This document shows positions 39,089 to 49,669 of a stretch of DNA of 64,000 nucleotides, piece after piece (the first letter of the stretch is position 1; each line of letters starts with the position of its first letter). The stretch covers positions 416,123 to 480,122 of the forward strand of contig NZ_HE997644.1 of the NCBI RefSeq assembly GCF_000312485.1. The letters are read 5' to 3'. The DNA comes from Yersinia massiliensis CCUG 53443. Lineage in GTDB: Bacteria > Pseudomonadota > Gammaproteobacteria > Enterobacterales > Enterobacteriaceae. The notes beneath the pieces are model-generated. The model made no database searches. It worked only from the letters and a program-made list of their open reading frames with translations, and was not told where the DNA came from. Both the position numbers and the translations under genes were made by a program.

Positions 39089-40393
39089 CTAAATGGGGAA
39101 CACACCCGTGATGACTGCGGCAAAAGTCATGATGACGCTGGCCGCCCATAAAACGGGGATAGAAAACTTCTGGTGGTCGGCCAGATCGACGCCTGCCAGA
39201 CTGACCAGCAGGAAGGTGGCTGGCGTCAGTGGACTGACCGCAAAACCGGTGGTCATTTGTCCCAGAATCGACGCCTGCGCGACTTGAATGGCGGGGACTC
39301 CCATCAATTGCACGGTATGCGCAATCACCGGCATGATGCCGAAGTAATAGGAGTCGGGATCAAAGATCAAACTAAGTGGCATGGCAATCAAGCCAACAAT
39401 GAACGGAATATGGGAGGCAAAAGATTCGGGCATAAAGCCCACTGCAGCCAGTGACATCGCTTTAAGCATGCCCGTACCGCCCATGATTCCGGTAAAAGCC
39501 CCCGCGGCGAACAAAATACTGGCCATCATCAATGCCGCTTTAGCATGGGCATTAATGCGTTCTTTTTGCATCTCAACATTGGGGTAATTGATCATTAGCG
39601 CCAGTGTCAACGCCACCATAAAGGAAACCGTTGGCGAGATGCGCGTCAGGACCATGGTGCTGATCACGGCAATCACCAATCCCATATTCAGCCAGAACAA
39701 ATGGGGCCGACGTAGTTTTTGCTCCTGCTCAGTCAGCGCTTTGTTGTGTGAGATGTCTCCGGCAGCCGATTGAAAATGTGCCGCACCAAGGCGCTTCTCT
39801 TCTTTCTTGCCCCAATACCACCCCATCCCAACCATGAAGATTAAGCCGCTGATCTGCGCAGGGATCAGCGGGATAAACAGGTCATGCGTGGGAATATTCA
39901 ACGCAGCAGAGGCACGGATCATTGGCCCCGTCCAAGGCAGGAAGTTGACACCGGCACTCAGCGCGGTAATCCCCACCAAGATGCGTTTATCCATCCCCAA
40001 CCGATTAAACAGTGGCAACATGGTCGGAATAGTAATCAGGAAGGTGACCGCACCATTGCCGTCGAGATGAGCAATCAGCGCCAGAATACCGGTACCGATA
40101 ATAATCTTGACGGGGTTAGTCCCCACAAAGCGCAAGATCCCACGAATAATCGGATCGAACATTCCGGCATCGGTGATCACACCAAAGAAAGTAATGGCGA
40201 AGACAAACATCGCCGCCATCGGTGCGAGTTTAGTAATCCCTTCAATAATGTATTTCGCCGTATCGGTGCCACTACCTGCAACTAAGGCACCAATAATAGG
40301 AATCACTATTAAGGCAACCAGAGGCGACATGCGCTTCGACATGATGAAAAATAGCAAGGTGGCAATGGTGAGTACACCAATTAATGCCAGCAT
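39089..40393 (-). CDS. CitMHS-family metal-citrate/proton symporter
   Basis: 434 residues, about 12 hydrophobic segments. The opening MLALIGVLTIATLLFFIMSK and HLDGNGAVTFLITIPTMLPL fit the CitMHS family, which imports citrate or related carboxylates complexed with divalent metal. First gene of the minus-strand catabolic operon and divergent from a LysR regulator, so the imported acid is probably the inducer and the substrate of the following enzymes. Confidence 0.85.
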   Translation of the reverse strand: MLALIGVLTIATLLFFIMSKRMSPLVALIVIPIIGALVAGSGTDTAKYIIEGITKLAPMAAMFVFAITFFGVITDAGMFDPIIRGILRFVGTNPVKIIIGTGILALIAHLDGNGAVTFLITIPTMLPLFNRLGMDKRILVGITALSAGVNFLPWTGPMIRASAALNIPTHDLFIPLIPAQISGLIFMVGMGWYWGKKEEKRLGAAHFQSAAGDISHNKALTEQEQKLRRPHLFWLNMGLVIAVISTMVLTRISPTVSFMVALTLALMINYPNVEMQKERINAHAKAALMMASILFAAGAFTGIMGGTGMLKAMSLAAVGFMPESFASHIPFIVGLIAMPLSLIFDPDSYYFGIMPVIAHTVQLMGVPAIQVAQASILGQMTTGFAVSPLTPATFLLVSLAGVDLADHQKFSIPVLWAASVIMTFAAVITGVFPI

Positions 40394-40872
40394 ACCTCTC
40401 TCCTTATATTTATTAGTATGGTACTGTTAATATGATGTTGCATTTAATTAGATTGGGTTAACAATAAAATATAAAAATATGTCAGTAACTTACTTCAACC
40501 ATTTTCTAACTGCGTTATTTTTATCACGCCAAAGTAGGTTATGACTAATCTGTCATTTCTATCACTCGTTAAGATTTAGGTATAAATAGCTTTATCTGTT
40601 AATTAAATACATTTATCTGTTAATCAAATACATTTATTTGCATCACCTGTTAATACAAATCCATTTAAAAACATTATGTTATGATGATTTATTTTATTAT
40701 CATTAAATTAATCTGCGCGAGTTCATATTTTCATATTTGAATTTATTTCAAATCTAAAAAATCCAAATTAGTTAAATGTGTCACTGATCATAAAAATGAT
40801 TTTTATGAGTATTAGATGCCAAGTAAAACGAATAAGCTATTAAGCAGGTTGAATAGATGATGAAGGCGAGTA
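40394..40872. promoter_or_regulatory. Divergent control region of the CitMHS operon and LysR gene, with 21-bp tandem repeats
   Basis: A 479-base AT-rich gap. 40591-40611 and 40612-40632 are two 21-bp direct repeats differing at one base (TTTATCTGTTAATYAAATACA), and a degenerate third unit starts at 40633. 21 bp equals two helical turns, as expected for sites occupied side by side by the same protein. The LysR protein encoded next to it is the obvious candidate. No open frame of interest. Confidence 0.5.
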
Positions 40873-41772
40873 ATGAATTTATCGATAAAGCAATTAAGGG
40901 CGTTTCTTATTCTCAGCGAAACGGACAGTTTTACTCGCGCGGCTAAAACTTTTAATTTATCGCAGCCTGCGTTCAGTTCGTTGATTGCCGGTTTGGAGGA
41001 GGAAGTCGGTTATCGCTTATTTGATCGGGATACCCGCCGAGTACAGTTAAACGCCAATGGTATCCATTTTATCGATTTAGCTCGTCGATTAGTGCAAAAC
41101 CATGATGATGCCGTCGGTGAGATAAAATTGCGTGTGGCGGGCGATAAGGGCCATGTGACATTAGCCGTTTTACCCTCTATCGCGGTGGAATGGCTACCGG
41201 AGGTTTTGGTGCAATACAGCCTTATCCAACCAGACACTCGTATCAAACTGATAGACACGCAATGGGATCGTTGCCTCAAAGCATTGCTAGATGGGCAGGC
41301 AGATCTGGCACTCACAGCAGGCCAGCCCTCGCTGAGTACATTTAATTCAACGCTACTCTTTTCGGATAAATTTTATTTGCTGTGCCATCGTCATCACCCG
41401 CTGGCAAAGTTGGAAACCGTCGATATTGCGGATATTGGTCGATATCCTTTTATTGGTTTTTGCTCTGGCACCAGTATTCGTCAACATACCGACAGGTTGT
41501 GTGAAGGGGGTGAGGGATTTAACTATCAGATGGAAGTACGACAACTCACCACGATGATGGGGCTTATTGCCGCCAATTATGGCGTCAGTATTACGACGGG
41601 TTTAACGCTATTCCAGTTTCGCCATAAAGATATCGCTATTATTCCCTTTCGCGATCTGGCTCTGGAGCGTGCCGTCTATATGGTCACAGTTAAAGGACGT
41701 CACCAACCTGATTGTGCCCAGGCATTTGCTGATTTTATTTACCAACAAGCGCAGCACTTTTCCCCCAACTAA
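40873..41772 (+). CDS. LysR-family transcriptional regulator
   Basis: 299 residues, normal for the family. The winged HTH is at 1-60 (MNLSIKQLRAFLILSETDSF ... FNLSQPAFSSLIAGLEEEVG), followed by a two-lobe effector domain of the CbbR/CynR type. Divergent from the CitMHS operon, so most likely its activator, responding to a carboxylate or CoA ester. Confidence 0.93.
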   Translation: MNLSIKQLRAFLILSETDSFTRAAKTFNLSQPAFSSLIAGLEEEVGYRLFDRDTRRVQLNANGIHFIDLARRLVQNHDDAVGEIKLRVAGDKGHVTLAVLPSIAVEWLPEVLVQYSLIQPDTRIKLIDTQWDRCLKALLDGQADLALTAGQPSLSTFNSTLLFSDKFYLLCHRHHPLAKLETVDIADIGRYPFIGFCSGTSIRQHTDRLCEGGEGFNYQMEVRQLTTMMGLIAANYGVSITTGLTLFQFRHKDIAIIPFRDLALERAVYMVTVKGRHQPDCAQAFADFIYQQAQHFSPN

Positions 41773-41937
41773 TCACGATCACGCGTAATAAACCCAAGGT
41801 AGAAGAACACGCGACAAAGTTATTCAACATGAGTCGCGGTCGTTCAGATCAAAAGACAGCCGAGTCCTGAGTGACATCATAAGCAAAGCAGCCTAAAGTG
41901 ATATTTTTGAGGACATCAGAATAAAGGCAGCAAAAGA

Positions 41938-43674
41938 ATGCAACAAAAATGGATAACTCAGTGGATCCCCGGGCTAACGACTTTTATTCATTATGATAAA
42001 GCCAATTTAAAACCTGATATCCGTTCGGGGCTTTCGGTTGCTGCTGTTGCATTACCTGTTGCCATTGCTTACGCCGAATTAATGGGTATCAATGCCATTG
42101 TTGGTTTGTATGCCTGTATTTTACCGATGATTGTTTATGCGCTGTTTGGGACATCAAGGCAATTAATTGTCGGCCCAGATGCCGCGACATGTGCCGTCAT
42201 TACCGCCGCTATTGCACCGCTTGCCCTTGGCGATCCTAATACGCTGTGGCAGATGTCGATTGTCATGACAATAATGACCGGCTTCTGGTGCGTCCTCGCC
42301 GCCCGTTTTCGTCTCGCCATCTTTGCCGACTTCCTTTCTCAGCCGATACTGCAAGGGCTTTTAAATGGGGTCGCCATTACTATCATCGTCGGGCAGTTTG
42401 GTAATATTTTTGGGTTGAATTCACTCCCATCAGATTTGATTAAATGCCTGATAGCCCTGCCAGAAAGATTATCTGATACCCATAAATTAACATTATTACT
42501 TTCCGTGACGAGTCTCTTTACCCTATTTATTCTAAAAGTATTGCGGCCCAAATGGCCCGGCCCTCTTATTGTGATGACAATTGCCACGCTATTAAGTTGG
42601 TATCTGGATTTCAACGCGAAGGGGATCGCCATTATTGGCAGTTTAGGCGAAGGCTTGCCCCATATCACCATGCCTCATTTCGACCCTAATTTATTGCGTG
42701 AACTTGTCGTCCCTTCACTCAATCTCGCCGTCATCAGTATTGTGAGCTTTATGATGACGGTACAAAGTTTTGCCAGTAAAAATGGCTATGAAGTCGATAT
42801 TGATAAAGAGCTCTATGCGCTGGGTTATATCAATATTGTCGCGGGTGCATCACAAGGATTTGCGGTCAGTGCAGCAACCAGCCGTACAGCGGTCAATGAC
42901 GATAACGGTGGCAAGTCTCAAATGGTGTCAGTGGTCGCCGCCTTAATGATTGCTCTGGTGCTTATCTTCCTGACTCAAACCCTGAGTTTCATTCCGCTGG
43001 GGACACTCGGTGCGGTACTGATTTATGCCGCATGGTCGATGTTCAGTTTTAAAGCCATCACCTCTATGCGAGCGCACAATCGTTCGGCCTATATTCTGAC
43101 CGTCTTTACTTTAATTGCAGTGTTAGTCGTCGGGCTGATTGATGGTATCGGATTTGCCATTATTCTTGGGTTATTGCAATTCCTTCGCACGGTATTCAAA
43201 CCGACAGATCAATTACTTGGCGTTGATAGCCAAGGCATCATTCACTCAATCAATGCCTCCGATAACATCAAACCGATTGATGGTCTCATCATGTATCGCT
43301 TCAATTCTATTCTGACCTATTTTAATGCCACTTATTTTAAAAAACGTGTGACCCTACTGGTGAACAGCGCGACCACACCCCCTCAATGGTTCGTTGTCGA
43401 TGCGACGGCGAGCTTTACTTATAACGATGCCAGTGTGTTCGCGATGCTCAAAGAGCTGGTCCCCATCCTGAAAGAAAAAGGCGTGACACTCATTCTTGCT
43501 GGCCGTAGCACAGAGCTCACCCGCTGGTTGGCAAAAAACAATATGTCCCATGACACACAAGAGCTTGTTTTAGTACCAGACCTCTATTTTGCCGTCCAAA
43601 TGATCCAGCAAGATGAGATAAAGACAGAAGTAATGCGGCAAAAAACCGCCTTAATATCTGCGCAAGAGAGTTAA
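41938..43674 (+). CDS. SulP-family anion transporter with STAS domain
   Basis: 578 residues. The membrane part (about 25-420) has the SulP signature LPVAIAYAELMGINAIVGLY and GPDAATCAVITAAIAPLALG; the C-terminal STAS domain (about 450-560) includes WFVVDATASFTYNDASVF. It imports sulfate, bicarbonate or a dicarboxylate; the sequence does not decide which. It follows the LysR gene on the same strand after 165 bases, but a shared function is not shown. Confidence 0.9.
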   Translation: MQQKWITQWIPGLTTFIHYDKANLKPDIRSGLSVAAVALPVAIAYAELMGINAIVGLYACILPMIVYALFGTSRQLIVGPDAATCAVITAAIAPLALGDPNTLWQMSIVMTIMTGFWCVLAARFRLAIFADFLSQPILQGLLNGVAITIIVGQFGNIFGLNSLPSDLIKCLIALPERLSDTHKLTLLLSVTSLFTLFILKVLRPKWPGPLIVMTIATLLSWYLDFNAKGIAIIGSLGEGLPHITMPHFDPNLLRELVVPSLNLAVISIVSFMMTVQSFASKNGYEVDIDKELYALGYINIVAGASQGFAVSAATSRTAVNDDNGGKSQMVSVVAALMIALVLIFLTQTLSFIPLGTLGAVLIYAAWSMFSFKAITSMRAHNRSAYILTVFTLIAVLVVGLIDGIGFAIILGLLQFLRTVFKPTDQLLGVDSQGIIHSINASDNIKPIDGLIMYRFNSILTYFNATYFKKRVTLLVNSATTPPQWFVVDATASFTYNDASVFAMLKELVPILKEKGVTLILAGRSTELTRWLAKNNMSHDTQELVLVPDLYFAVQMIQQDEIKTEVMRQKTALISAQES

Positions 43675-44094
43675 ACATTCATTGTATAGGCGAAGGATGA
43701 CAGCACCTGTAGGCATCCTTAACGTCTGCCGTAGGGAGATACTTAAAATGATTTTCCCTGCGAAAGTATCATTCACTAATATATATATAAAAATTATTCA
43801 TTCCAACTGCCGCATTAAAATCAAAAGAATAAAAATCCACAACATTCATAAAAATCAGCATAACACCCCACCAATGATGTTTGGTTAAGATACTTTGATC
43901 TAAATCAAATTTCTTTGACGATTTTAAATATCGCATATAATCGAATCCAACATAAACACATAGGTTTATTAAAAATGAACTATTTCTCTTTGAAGAAATG
44001 GATGGATTCCTTATATCTATAAAATAAAATTATTATATTTTATTTTCCGAAAACTATTAATTTTTATATGAAAACTCTAATTACAGGAGGGGAA
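43675..44094. promoter_or_regulatory. Region upstream of the first LuxR-type gene with an FNR box
   Basis: No supported gene (a 68-codon frame at 43682-43888 has a biased, non-protein-like composition). 43895-43908 is TTGATCTAAATCAA, a perfect match to the FNR consensus TTGAT-N4-ATCAA. A TATAAT at 43936-43941 with TTGACG at 43915-43920 could be the promoter, though the 15-bp spacer is short. Confidence 0.55.
43895..43908. promoter_or_regulatory. FNR-type binding site
   Basis: TTGAT-CTAA-ATCAA, all ten consensus bases present, about 40 bases before a TATAAT box. Suggests oxygen-dependent control of the LuxR-type gene starting at 44095. Confidence 0.65.
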
Positions 44095-44700
44095 ATGATC
44101 GACGTTATCATTTTCAGCAAAAGCTCATTGTTTATTTTCTCACTACAAATTATTATTCATAACAATATGAGTGTAGATAAAAACAAAATAAAAACTAAAC
44201 TATTTAATTCTTTTGAGAAATTTAATGATCAGTTAGATAATAATAAAATAAATATTGTCATTTTCGATATCGACGGCATCTCAAAAGAAAATCAAAATGT
44301 TATTTTTGATAAAATTAAGCATCAAGATAGAAACGTTCACCTCCTCGTTTTTTGCCAATATGAGGAAGATTCACTTTATTACCACACTTTATCTGAAGTA
44401 ACGCGTTCTGTCGTCAGTAAAACAGCACCCGTCACTGAGATTGCATCATTATTTAATAAACTATTAATTTGGGTGAGCAAAAATAAAGATGATAATATCC
44501 CATTGGATTTAAGTGCCCAATCACAACCAATGCTATCAAAGCGAGAAAAAGAGGTTTTGCATTTAGCAACTATGGGTATGGATTATCAAAGTATTTCAGA
44601 ACACTTAAACATATCAAGAAAGACAGTAAGCCACTACATGTCAAATATACGAGACAAATATGGTTACAAGCGAAACGCTAACGTTTACTTTAGATACTAA
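44095..44700 (+). CDS. LuxR-type regulator with pseudo-receiver domain, copy 1
   Basis: 201 residues from the ATG at 44095, which has AGGAGGGG directly upstream; a further upstream ATG at 44068 is less likely. The C-terminal HTH is LuxR/NarL-type (MLSKREKEVLHLATMGMDYQ, then ISEHLNISRKTVSHYMSNIR). The N-terminal 120 residues look like a receiver domain with the phosphoacceptor-type strand IVIFDIDG and a Lys in VVSKTAP but without the acidic pair at the end of strand 1 (VIIFSKS), so phosphorylation is doubtful. Paralogous to the convergent gene at 44899-45495. AT-rich. Target genes are unknown. Confidence 0.8.
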   Translation: MIDVIIFSKSSLFIFSLQIIIHNNMSVDKNKIKTKLFNSFEKFNDQLDNNKINIVIFDIDGISKENQNVIFDKIKHQDRNVHLLVFCQYEEDSLYYHTLSEVTRSVVSKTAPVTEIASLFNKLLIWVSKNKDDNIPLDLSAQSQPMLSKREKEVLHLATMGMDYQSISEHLNISRKTVSHYMSNIRDKYGYKRNANVYFRY

Positions 44701-44898
44701 ATGCACATGGTGTCATAACATGGGATTCCACTGCACTCAGATTTTTGGCAACCAAAATTCGGGTATAGACTAAGCCATTTATCGACACCATGTAACTTTC
44801 TCAAAAACGCTATAATATAGCATCCTATAGGATACGCAATTAAAGGTTAATCTCAATATTACACTATTTCCCTAAGAGAGACTTTATTATAACTGCGC

Positions 44899-45495
44899 TC
44901 ATATACTCACTGGTAACTCATGTTGGTGATAACTGATATCCAAACTATTAACGTTGTATTTCTGACATATACTACATCTGTAATCAATGACTTTCTTATA
45001 AGGAATCGCTAGTAACTGTGCTATTTGTTTATTATTCAAACCAGCAATAATTAGTTTTAATGTTTTCTTTTCATTTTTAGTCAGCTTTGGAATTTCAACA
45101 TTATCTTTTTCTAAATTAACAACCACATTATTATATTTATCATCACACACTCTTTCTATTGTGGTGATAATATTCAATATACTGCTAGTTTTATACAGGA
45201 TCGCATTATAAACGTTAGGTATCACACGCAAGTCAGTTTTTTCGTCACATAATATAACAACTTTTGATTTATTATTTATTTTTCTTAGCATTACATATAC
45301 ATCAATATAGTCGGTTAATGTTATATCGAGCAAGACTAACTTAGTATTTTGGTTTAACGCGCGGACAAATGAATCCGTTGTCTCATAGGTTTTCACCATA
45401 ACTTTTTCAAGATTATTAGTATTAAAAACATCATTGAATATATACTCAAATGAGAATGACAGTAACTGACATTTGCTAAATACTAGAATATCCAT
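44899..45495 (-). CDS. LuxR-type regulator with pseudo-receiver domain, copy 2
   Basis: 198 residues from the ATG at 45495, preceded by GGAGAGG; it then begins MDILVFSKCQLLSFSF, aligning with MIDVIIFSKSSLFIFS of the convergent copy. The receiver-like part keeps LVLLDITL and AILYKTS but lacks the acidic pair. The HTH (KLTKNEKKTLKLIIAGLNNK, IAQLLAIPYKKVIDY) is LuxR-like but its recognition helix differs from copy 1, so targets probably differ. AT-rich, typical of acquired regulators. Confidence 0.78.
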   Translation of the reverse strand: MDILVFSKCQLLSFSFEYIFNDVFNTNNLEKVMVKTYETTDSFVRALNQNTKLVLLDITLTDYIDVYVMLRKINNKSKVVILCDEKTDLRVIPNVYNAILYKTSSILNIITTIERVCDDKYNNVVVNLEKDNVEIPKLTKNEKKTLKLIIAGLNNKQIAQLLAIPYKKVIDYRCSICQKYNVNSLDISYHQHELPVSI

Positions 45496-45870
45496 ATTTT
45501 CACCTCTCCTTATGGCTAACAGCTTAAACAATCCCAATTACAACACTCTAACGCTAAGTATAGGTCAAAAAAATTATTTTGCTTATGTTATAAATAATAT
45601 CTTTGATATCTAATTTATCAGTAGCGAAGGGGATATTTATATAAGTTAACCTGTAGAGATGAAATGTTGTTTAAGAGGTGTGCTAATCGAACGTCAGCAA
45701 GATAATGACAAAGGGATGCGGGAAGTTATCAGCGAGTGCACGCGAGAAGCAGCTTTATTTCTCACCACAACATGATGACTGGCAACATCAATAAATGTGA
45801 TGCTGCCAGAGAGTTAACAAGGAAATATAATCTGCAAAACTAAGCGCCAAAACGGCAACTCACTTCAAAA
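45496..45870. other. Intergenic region with an inverted repeat
   Basis: 375 bases without a supported gene. 45779-45809 is a 12-bp inverted repeat (CTGGCAACATCA / TGATGCTGCCAG, one mismatch, 7-base loop) downstream of the helicase-PLD gene, perhaps its terminator although no T run follows. It may also mark the left side of the genomic island. Confidence 0.4.
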
Positions 45871-48800
45871 CTACAATTCACGTTGTTCCAAGCTGGTATA
45901 AATCGTTTTAATTTCACCTTTTAGGCTTTCGCCACGGTACACCATTGATGTGTCGTACCGCTGATACCTCTCTTCTCGCGCGGCGCTAAACCAATTGAAC
46001 GACCCTATGCACAGCACCCCTTCGTCTCCAATCACAATTTTACTGTGAACGCGCTTGACCAGCTTCGTCGTGATACCCATTTCTTTCAGCTCTGCCACAG
46101 CATCATTAAGGCGCTGCTGTTTCTCTTTGCGCTTTTCATAATCGGTATGGTCGATATTAAAATTTTTATCCGTTACCACAGTAATTTCAATCCCACGCGA
46201 TCGTGCCTGAACCATTGACGTTAGGAAGCCCGTTTGTTCTAACTTTTGCCATGTCAGCCAAGGGGAAACGATAGTGATGTTCTTTCCGATAGTGTCAAAG
46301 GTCTGGTTCAGAAACGCATCATGCTGCTCCACGCCATGTAGGGTTGAGATCTGCGTTTGTACTGCGCTTAAATCTTTACGTTCTTGGCGCTCAAACTGCA
46401 ATGCGTTGCTGTCCGAAGCAAACAGGTATTTTGCCAGCAATCCACGCGGGGAAGATGCAGGCTGGATCTCAAACAAATCCATATCACCAAACACCAGAAA
46501 GCTATCTTTTGCACGGGAAACGGCAACGTTCAGCATGCTACTGTCGCTGTCGATAAACCCTCCATCCTCATGTTTGGAATACACTGGGGAGAAGAGGACT
46601 ATCGATCTTTCGGCACCCTGCAGGGAGTGGACTGTACCGACCGTGAGTGAATCTTCATCGCCACTACAGTTAATCCCGAGCTTACGCAGTGACGCCTTAA
46701 TGGCGCTGACCTGTGCTGAAAATGGCGTGACGACCCCCACGACTTTATGCAGTGGTTTGTCATAATGACGCTCTAGTTCCTCTTTGTGCGCCACAAGCCA
46801 GCCCGCTATCGTCTCTGCCTCAAAGGTGTTGTAACGGCTCCCGCCGTTTGTCTGCTGACCCAGACCATCGATATGTAGATAGCCCATTGCCGGAAGAAAC
46901 GTCTCTTTTTCCACCCCTCGTTTAGGCTGCAACTTACCGTGATAGCAGAGCGCATTACAGTAGCCGATAATGTTATCAAAGCAGCGGCGGTGTTCGTACA
47001 GGTACATCCCACGAGCCAGATCCGAGTCGTAGTGATAGCGAGAATTAAACTGGGCAACCTTCATGACGCTACCCGATGCAGCACTTTTGCCTGAATCACT
47101 CACCATTGCATAAGCATCCGTGAGTTCTTCTTGAGTACCACCAGGGAGGATGTTCTCCTCCACCATATTGCCTATATCAATGGCGGGTAAGCTGTTCCAG
47201 ATAGGGGCAATTTGTTCTGTATCGCCAATCACTAATGCCTTCTTCGCCAATGCAAAGGAGGCTGCTGCAACTTCAGGAAGCACCTGCCCCGCTTCATCGG
47301 CGATCAGCAGATCGGCAAAATTATATAAATAACTATCATCAAATTTCTTCCCACCAACATGTTCCCTGATGGCCAGATGATGAGGAAGCATATAGCAGGT
47401 CATCACCACACAGGGGGTGAGCTTCATCCTGCGTTGCCAGCGGGCCGTGATCGCCCTCGCCCCTTTAAGACCTTTTTCTTTTTGAAGATCATCAATAGCG
47501 GCCATGTCCATTAGCCAGCGACCTTCCCAGTAGTGGGTCGCCATCAGGAACGCTGGGAAACGGATCTGTGTATCAGCAAGCTCGTCGGCTCCGGCCAAAC
47601 TCAGTTCCTCGTCACCGGTATACCCCAGCGATCGGTTCAGACCCCGCCAGTCTTGAATAGCCTCACTTGCGCGTCGGGAAACGTCCTGAGCGAGATCGAT
47701 TTGCTGCTGATACTGACTCTGTTCTTTTTGCGCTTGAACAATCAGGCCGTCGATATACGCGTCGATACCGTCCGGTGCGGTGCCCTGAAACGCAGCCATT
47801 CTTGTGCCAAACGTCTCATCGAGGAAGAGATTAATCTGATAGTGGCGCTTAGTGCGAATGGCTGGAATCCAAGTGAAGAACGCATACATCATCGACTCAC
47901 CGGCGCGATATTGCTGCCACTGCTTTTTGCTCTGGGTTAAAAAGGCGATTTCATCTGTGCTGCCAAGCAGTAACGTATTTTTGTCCTGAATATACTGGTC
48001 GAGATCTTCGCTTATGGCATTTCGCTCCCGACGGATGCAGTTCAGTTTGTCCCACGCGGGCTCGATTTGCTTAAGCTGCGCGGATTGCTTGGTTAAACAC
48101 GCATGCAGAAGATCCACAACATGTTCGGGAGAGCTACAATCCGCCGATGGGAACGCCGCCCTTGCCTTCTCAAGATAAAAAACCAGCGCATCTTCAACAT
48201 ATTCCAAAGATTCAACACGGTAAAAAAAATCATCCGTCTGGTATTTTTTCGCGGCATCAGCCTTACGGCCCGAAGACGGGAAGTAAGCGCCATAGCTTTT
48301 CAGTTCAGGTAGCCAACGACCAGCCATTGCTCCAGTGCCCGTGGAAAAATCTTTACCGAAGGCTTCAATGATGTTGGTCACAGCCTGATTGTTGGTTGAT
48401 GTGGCAATCACCACGGGTGGTTCAGTTTTATTCAGGGCTGCTCTTGCCCATTCAGTCGCAATGATCGAGAGAACCAAAGTGGTTTTTCCGGTTCCCGGTG
48501 GGCCATTGACGGCGAGGATCTCACCCTGCTGCTGAGTGAGATAGTGACTCAGGGCATCCCGCTGCGCCTTTGCTAGCGGGAACTCATCACCGGAATGCCC
48601 CAGACGCTCGCTGAGCATTGCATTGTCAGCAAGGAGAGGTACAACAGGTGGCATTTCCGTTGAAGCAAAGCTCGCCAGTAACGGGACCTCTTTTTTGCAC
48701 TTCAGCAGATGATCGTACAGAGGACGGATATGGATGCTAGCCCCGCCGGGTTGGTTCGCTTTGATAACATAGCCGTATCCGGCCGGTTCGTATTGCTCAT

Positions 48801-49386
48801 GGGTTTTAACCCACTGACCGGCAACATGTTCTAAAAGATCGTTGAGGTCTTTTAGGTGCTTTTGCCACTGATTCCGATACTTTTCAGCACGCTCTGCACG
48901 TTGCTCGTCAGTCTCGTCCCGACGATCTTGTTCGCTATCATCACCAAAAGTGAATGAACTATGTGTCGTTTTATATTTGTCGTACTGCGTCATCTCGCCA
49001 ATGGAGAAGGTGCCTTTAGGAAGCGGTTCGAGCAGGTCGCGAGGGATGGTAGCAGGTGCCATTGGGAACAAAAAACCGTCGCGGTTTAAGAGAGCGGAAG
49101 TCACCAACGGCGTCACGATACCTGGTGCGCCCGCAGTCCGCTCTTTGCCATGCTTTAACCGGCGGAACCAAGCTTGTGGGCGTAGCATTACTTCGACGGT
49201 TTTAACCGCATCATCTTCATCCTTGAAAAATGCGTGAACAGTCTCCTCATTCAGCCGCCCCTTAGTGGTGTCCACCCATCGGGTGAATGAGTCTTCGTCT
49301 TTACGTTCAAACGCACCTTTACCGGACTCAGCATCTGCTAAGGTATTACGCCAGTATGATGCAAATCCCTGAGTATTCCTGTCCAT
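45871..49386 (-). CDS. Superfamily 1 helicase-PLD nuclease fusion, Mokosh type II-like
   Basis: 1171 residues. A COG1112-type SF1 helicase core: Walker A at 295-302 ([15 protein letters not shown]), the Walker B-like [46 protein letters not shown] and [16 protein letters not shown]. The C-terminal 150 residues are a phospholipase D-type domain with one HKD motif starting at His1114 ([19 protein letters not shown]), so it would work as a dimer. This single-gene fusion of helicase and PLD matches the published description of type II Mokosh (MkoC) anti-phage proteins; the assignment is from domain layout, not a search. It stands alone on the minus strand beside a second cargo gene in the leuX island. 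Confidence 0.8.
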   Translation of the reverse strand: MDRNTQGFASYWRNTLADAESGKGAFERKDEDSFTRWVDTTKGRLNEETVHAFFKDEDDAVKTVEVMLRPQAWFRRLKHGKERTAGAPGIVTPLVTSALLNRDGFLFPMAPATIPRDLLEPLPKGTFSIGEMTQYDKYKTTHSSFTFGDDSEQDRRDETDEQRAERAEKYRNQWQKHLKDLNDLLEHVAGQWVKTHEQYEPAGYGYVIKANQPGGASIHIRPLYDHLLKCKKEVPLLASFASTEMPPVVPLLADNAMLSERLGHSGDEFPLAKAQRDALSHYLTQQQGEILAVNGPPGTGKTTLVLSIIATEWARAALNKTEPPVVIATSTNNQAVTNIIEAFGKDFSTGTGAMAGRWLPELKSYGAYFPSSGRKADAAKKYQTDDFFYRVESLEYVEDALVFYLEKARAAFPSADCSSPEHVVDLLHACLTKQSAQLKQIEPAWDKLNCIRRERNAISEDLDQYIQDKNTLLLGSTDEIAFLTQSKKQWQQYRAGESMMYAFFTWIPAIRTKRHYQINLFLDETFGTRMAAFQGTAPDGIDAYIDGLIVQAQKEQSQYQQQIDLAQDVSRRASEAIQDWRGLNRSLGYTGDEELSLAGADELADTQIRFPAFLMATHYWEGRWLMDMAAIDDLQKEKGLKGARAITARWQRRMKLTPCVVMTCYMLPHHLAIREHVGGKKFDDSYLYNFADLLIADEAGQVLPEVAAASFALAKKALVIGDTEQIAPIWNSLPAIDIGNMVEENILPGGTQEELTDAYAMVSDSGKSAASGSVMKVAQFNSRYHYDSDLARGMYLYEHRRCFDNIIGYCNALCYHGKLQPKRGVEKETFLPAMGYLHIDGLGQQTNGGSRYNTFEAETIAGWLVAHKEELERHYDKPLHKVVGVVTPFSAQVSAIKASLRKLGINCSGDEDSLTVGTVHSLQGAERSIVLFSPVYSKHEDGGFIDSDSSMLNVAVSRAKDSFLVFGDMDLFEIQPASSPRGLLAKYLFASDSNALQFERQERKDLSAVQTQISTLHGVEQHDAFLNQTFDTIGKNITIVSPWLTWQKLEQTGFLTSMVQARSRGIEITVVTDKNFNIDHTDYEKRKEKQQRLNDAVAELKEMGITTKLVKRVHSKIVIGDEGVLCIGSFNWFSAAREERYQRYDTSMVYRGESLKGEIKTIYTSLEQREL

Positions 49387-49669
49387 AGCCCATCCCTTGC
49401 TTTAACTAAAATTATTGATTTAGTTGATATAAACATTACTAATGGTTAAGTATTGTCCACTATGTGAGCAGGATCGCAATGATTTATTTGTGTTGAGAAA
49501 GCTTGTGATCACGGTATAGGGATATTTCTTGATGCAGGTATTCACCGTTTTTTAATTCTGCCTGCGTTGAAAATTTTTCAGTAAATAGAGGGGGGTTGTT
49601 TATACGATATGAGGATGTGGAACACCTTCTGAGCGCTAAAGTAGTGGCTGTTTTTTTGTATAAATTAAC

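Noticed and set aside
41010..41315. 101-codon minus-strand frame inside the LysR gene
   Set aside because: Shadow of a well-supported LysR regulator on the plus strand.
43682..43888. 68-codon plus-strand frame after the SulP gene
   Set aside because: Ile/Lys/Asn-rich because of AT-rich DNA; no ribosome site, and it precedes the FNR box and promoter of the next gene.
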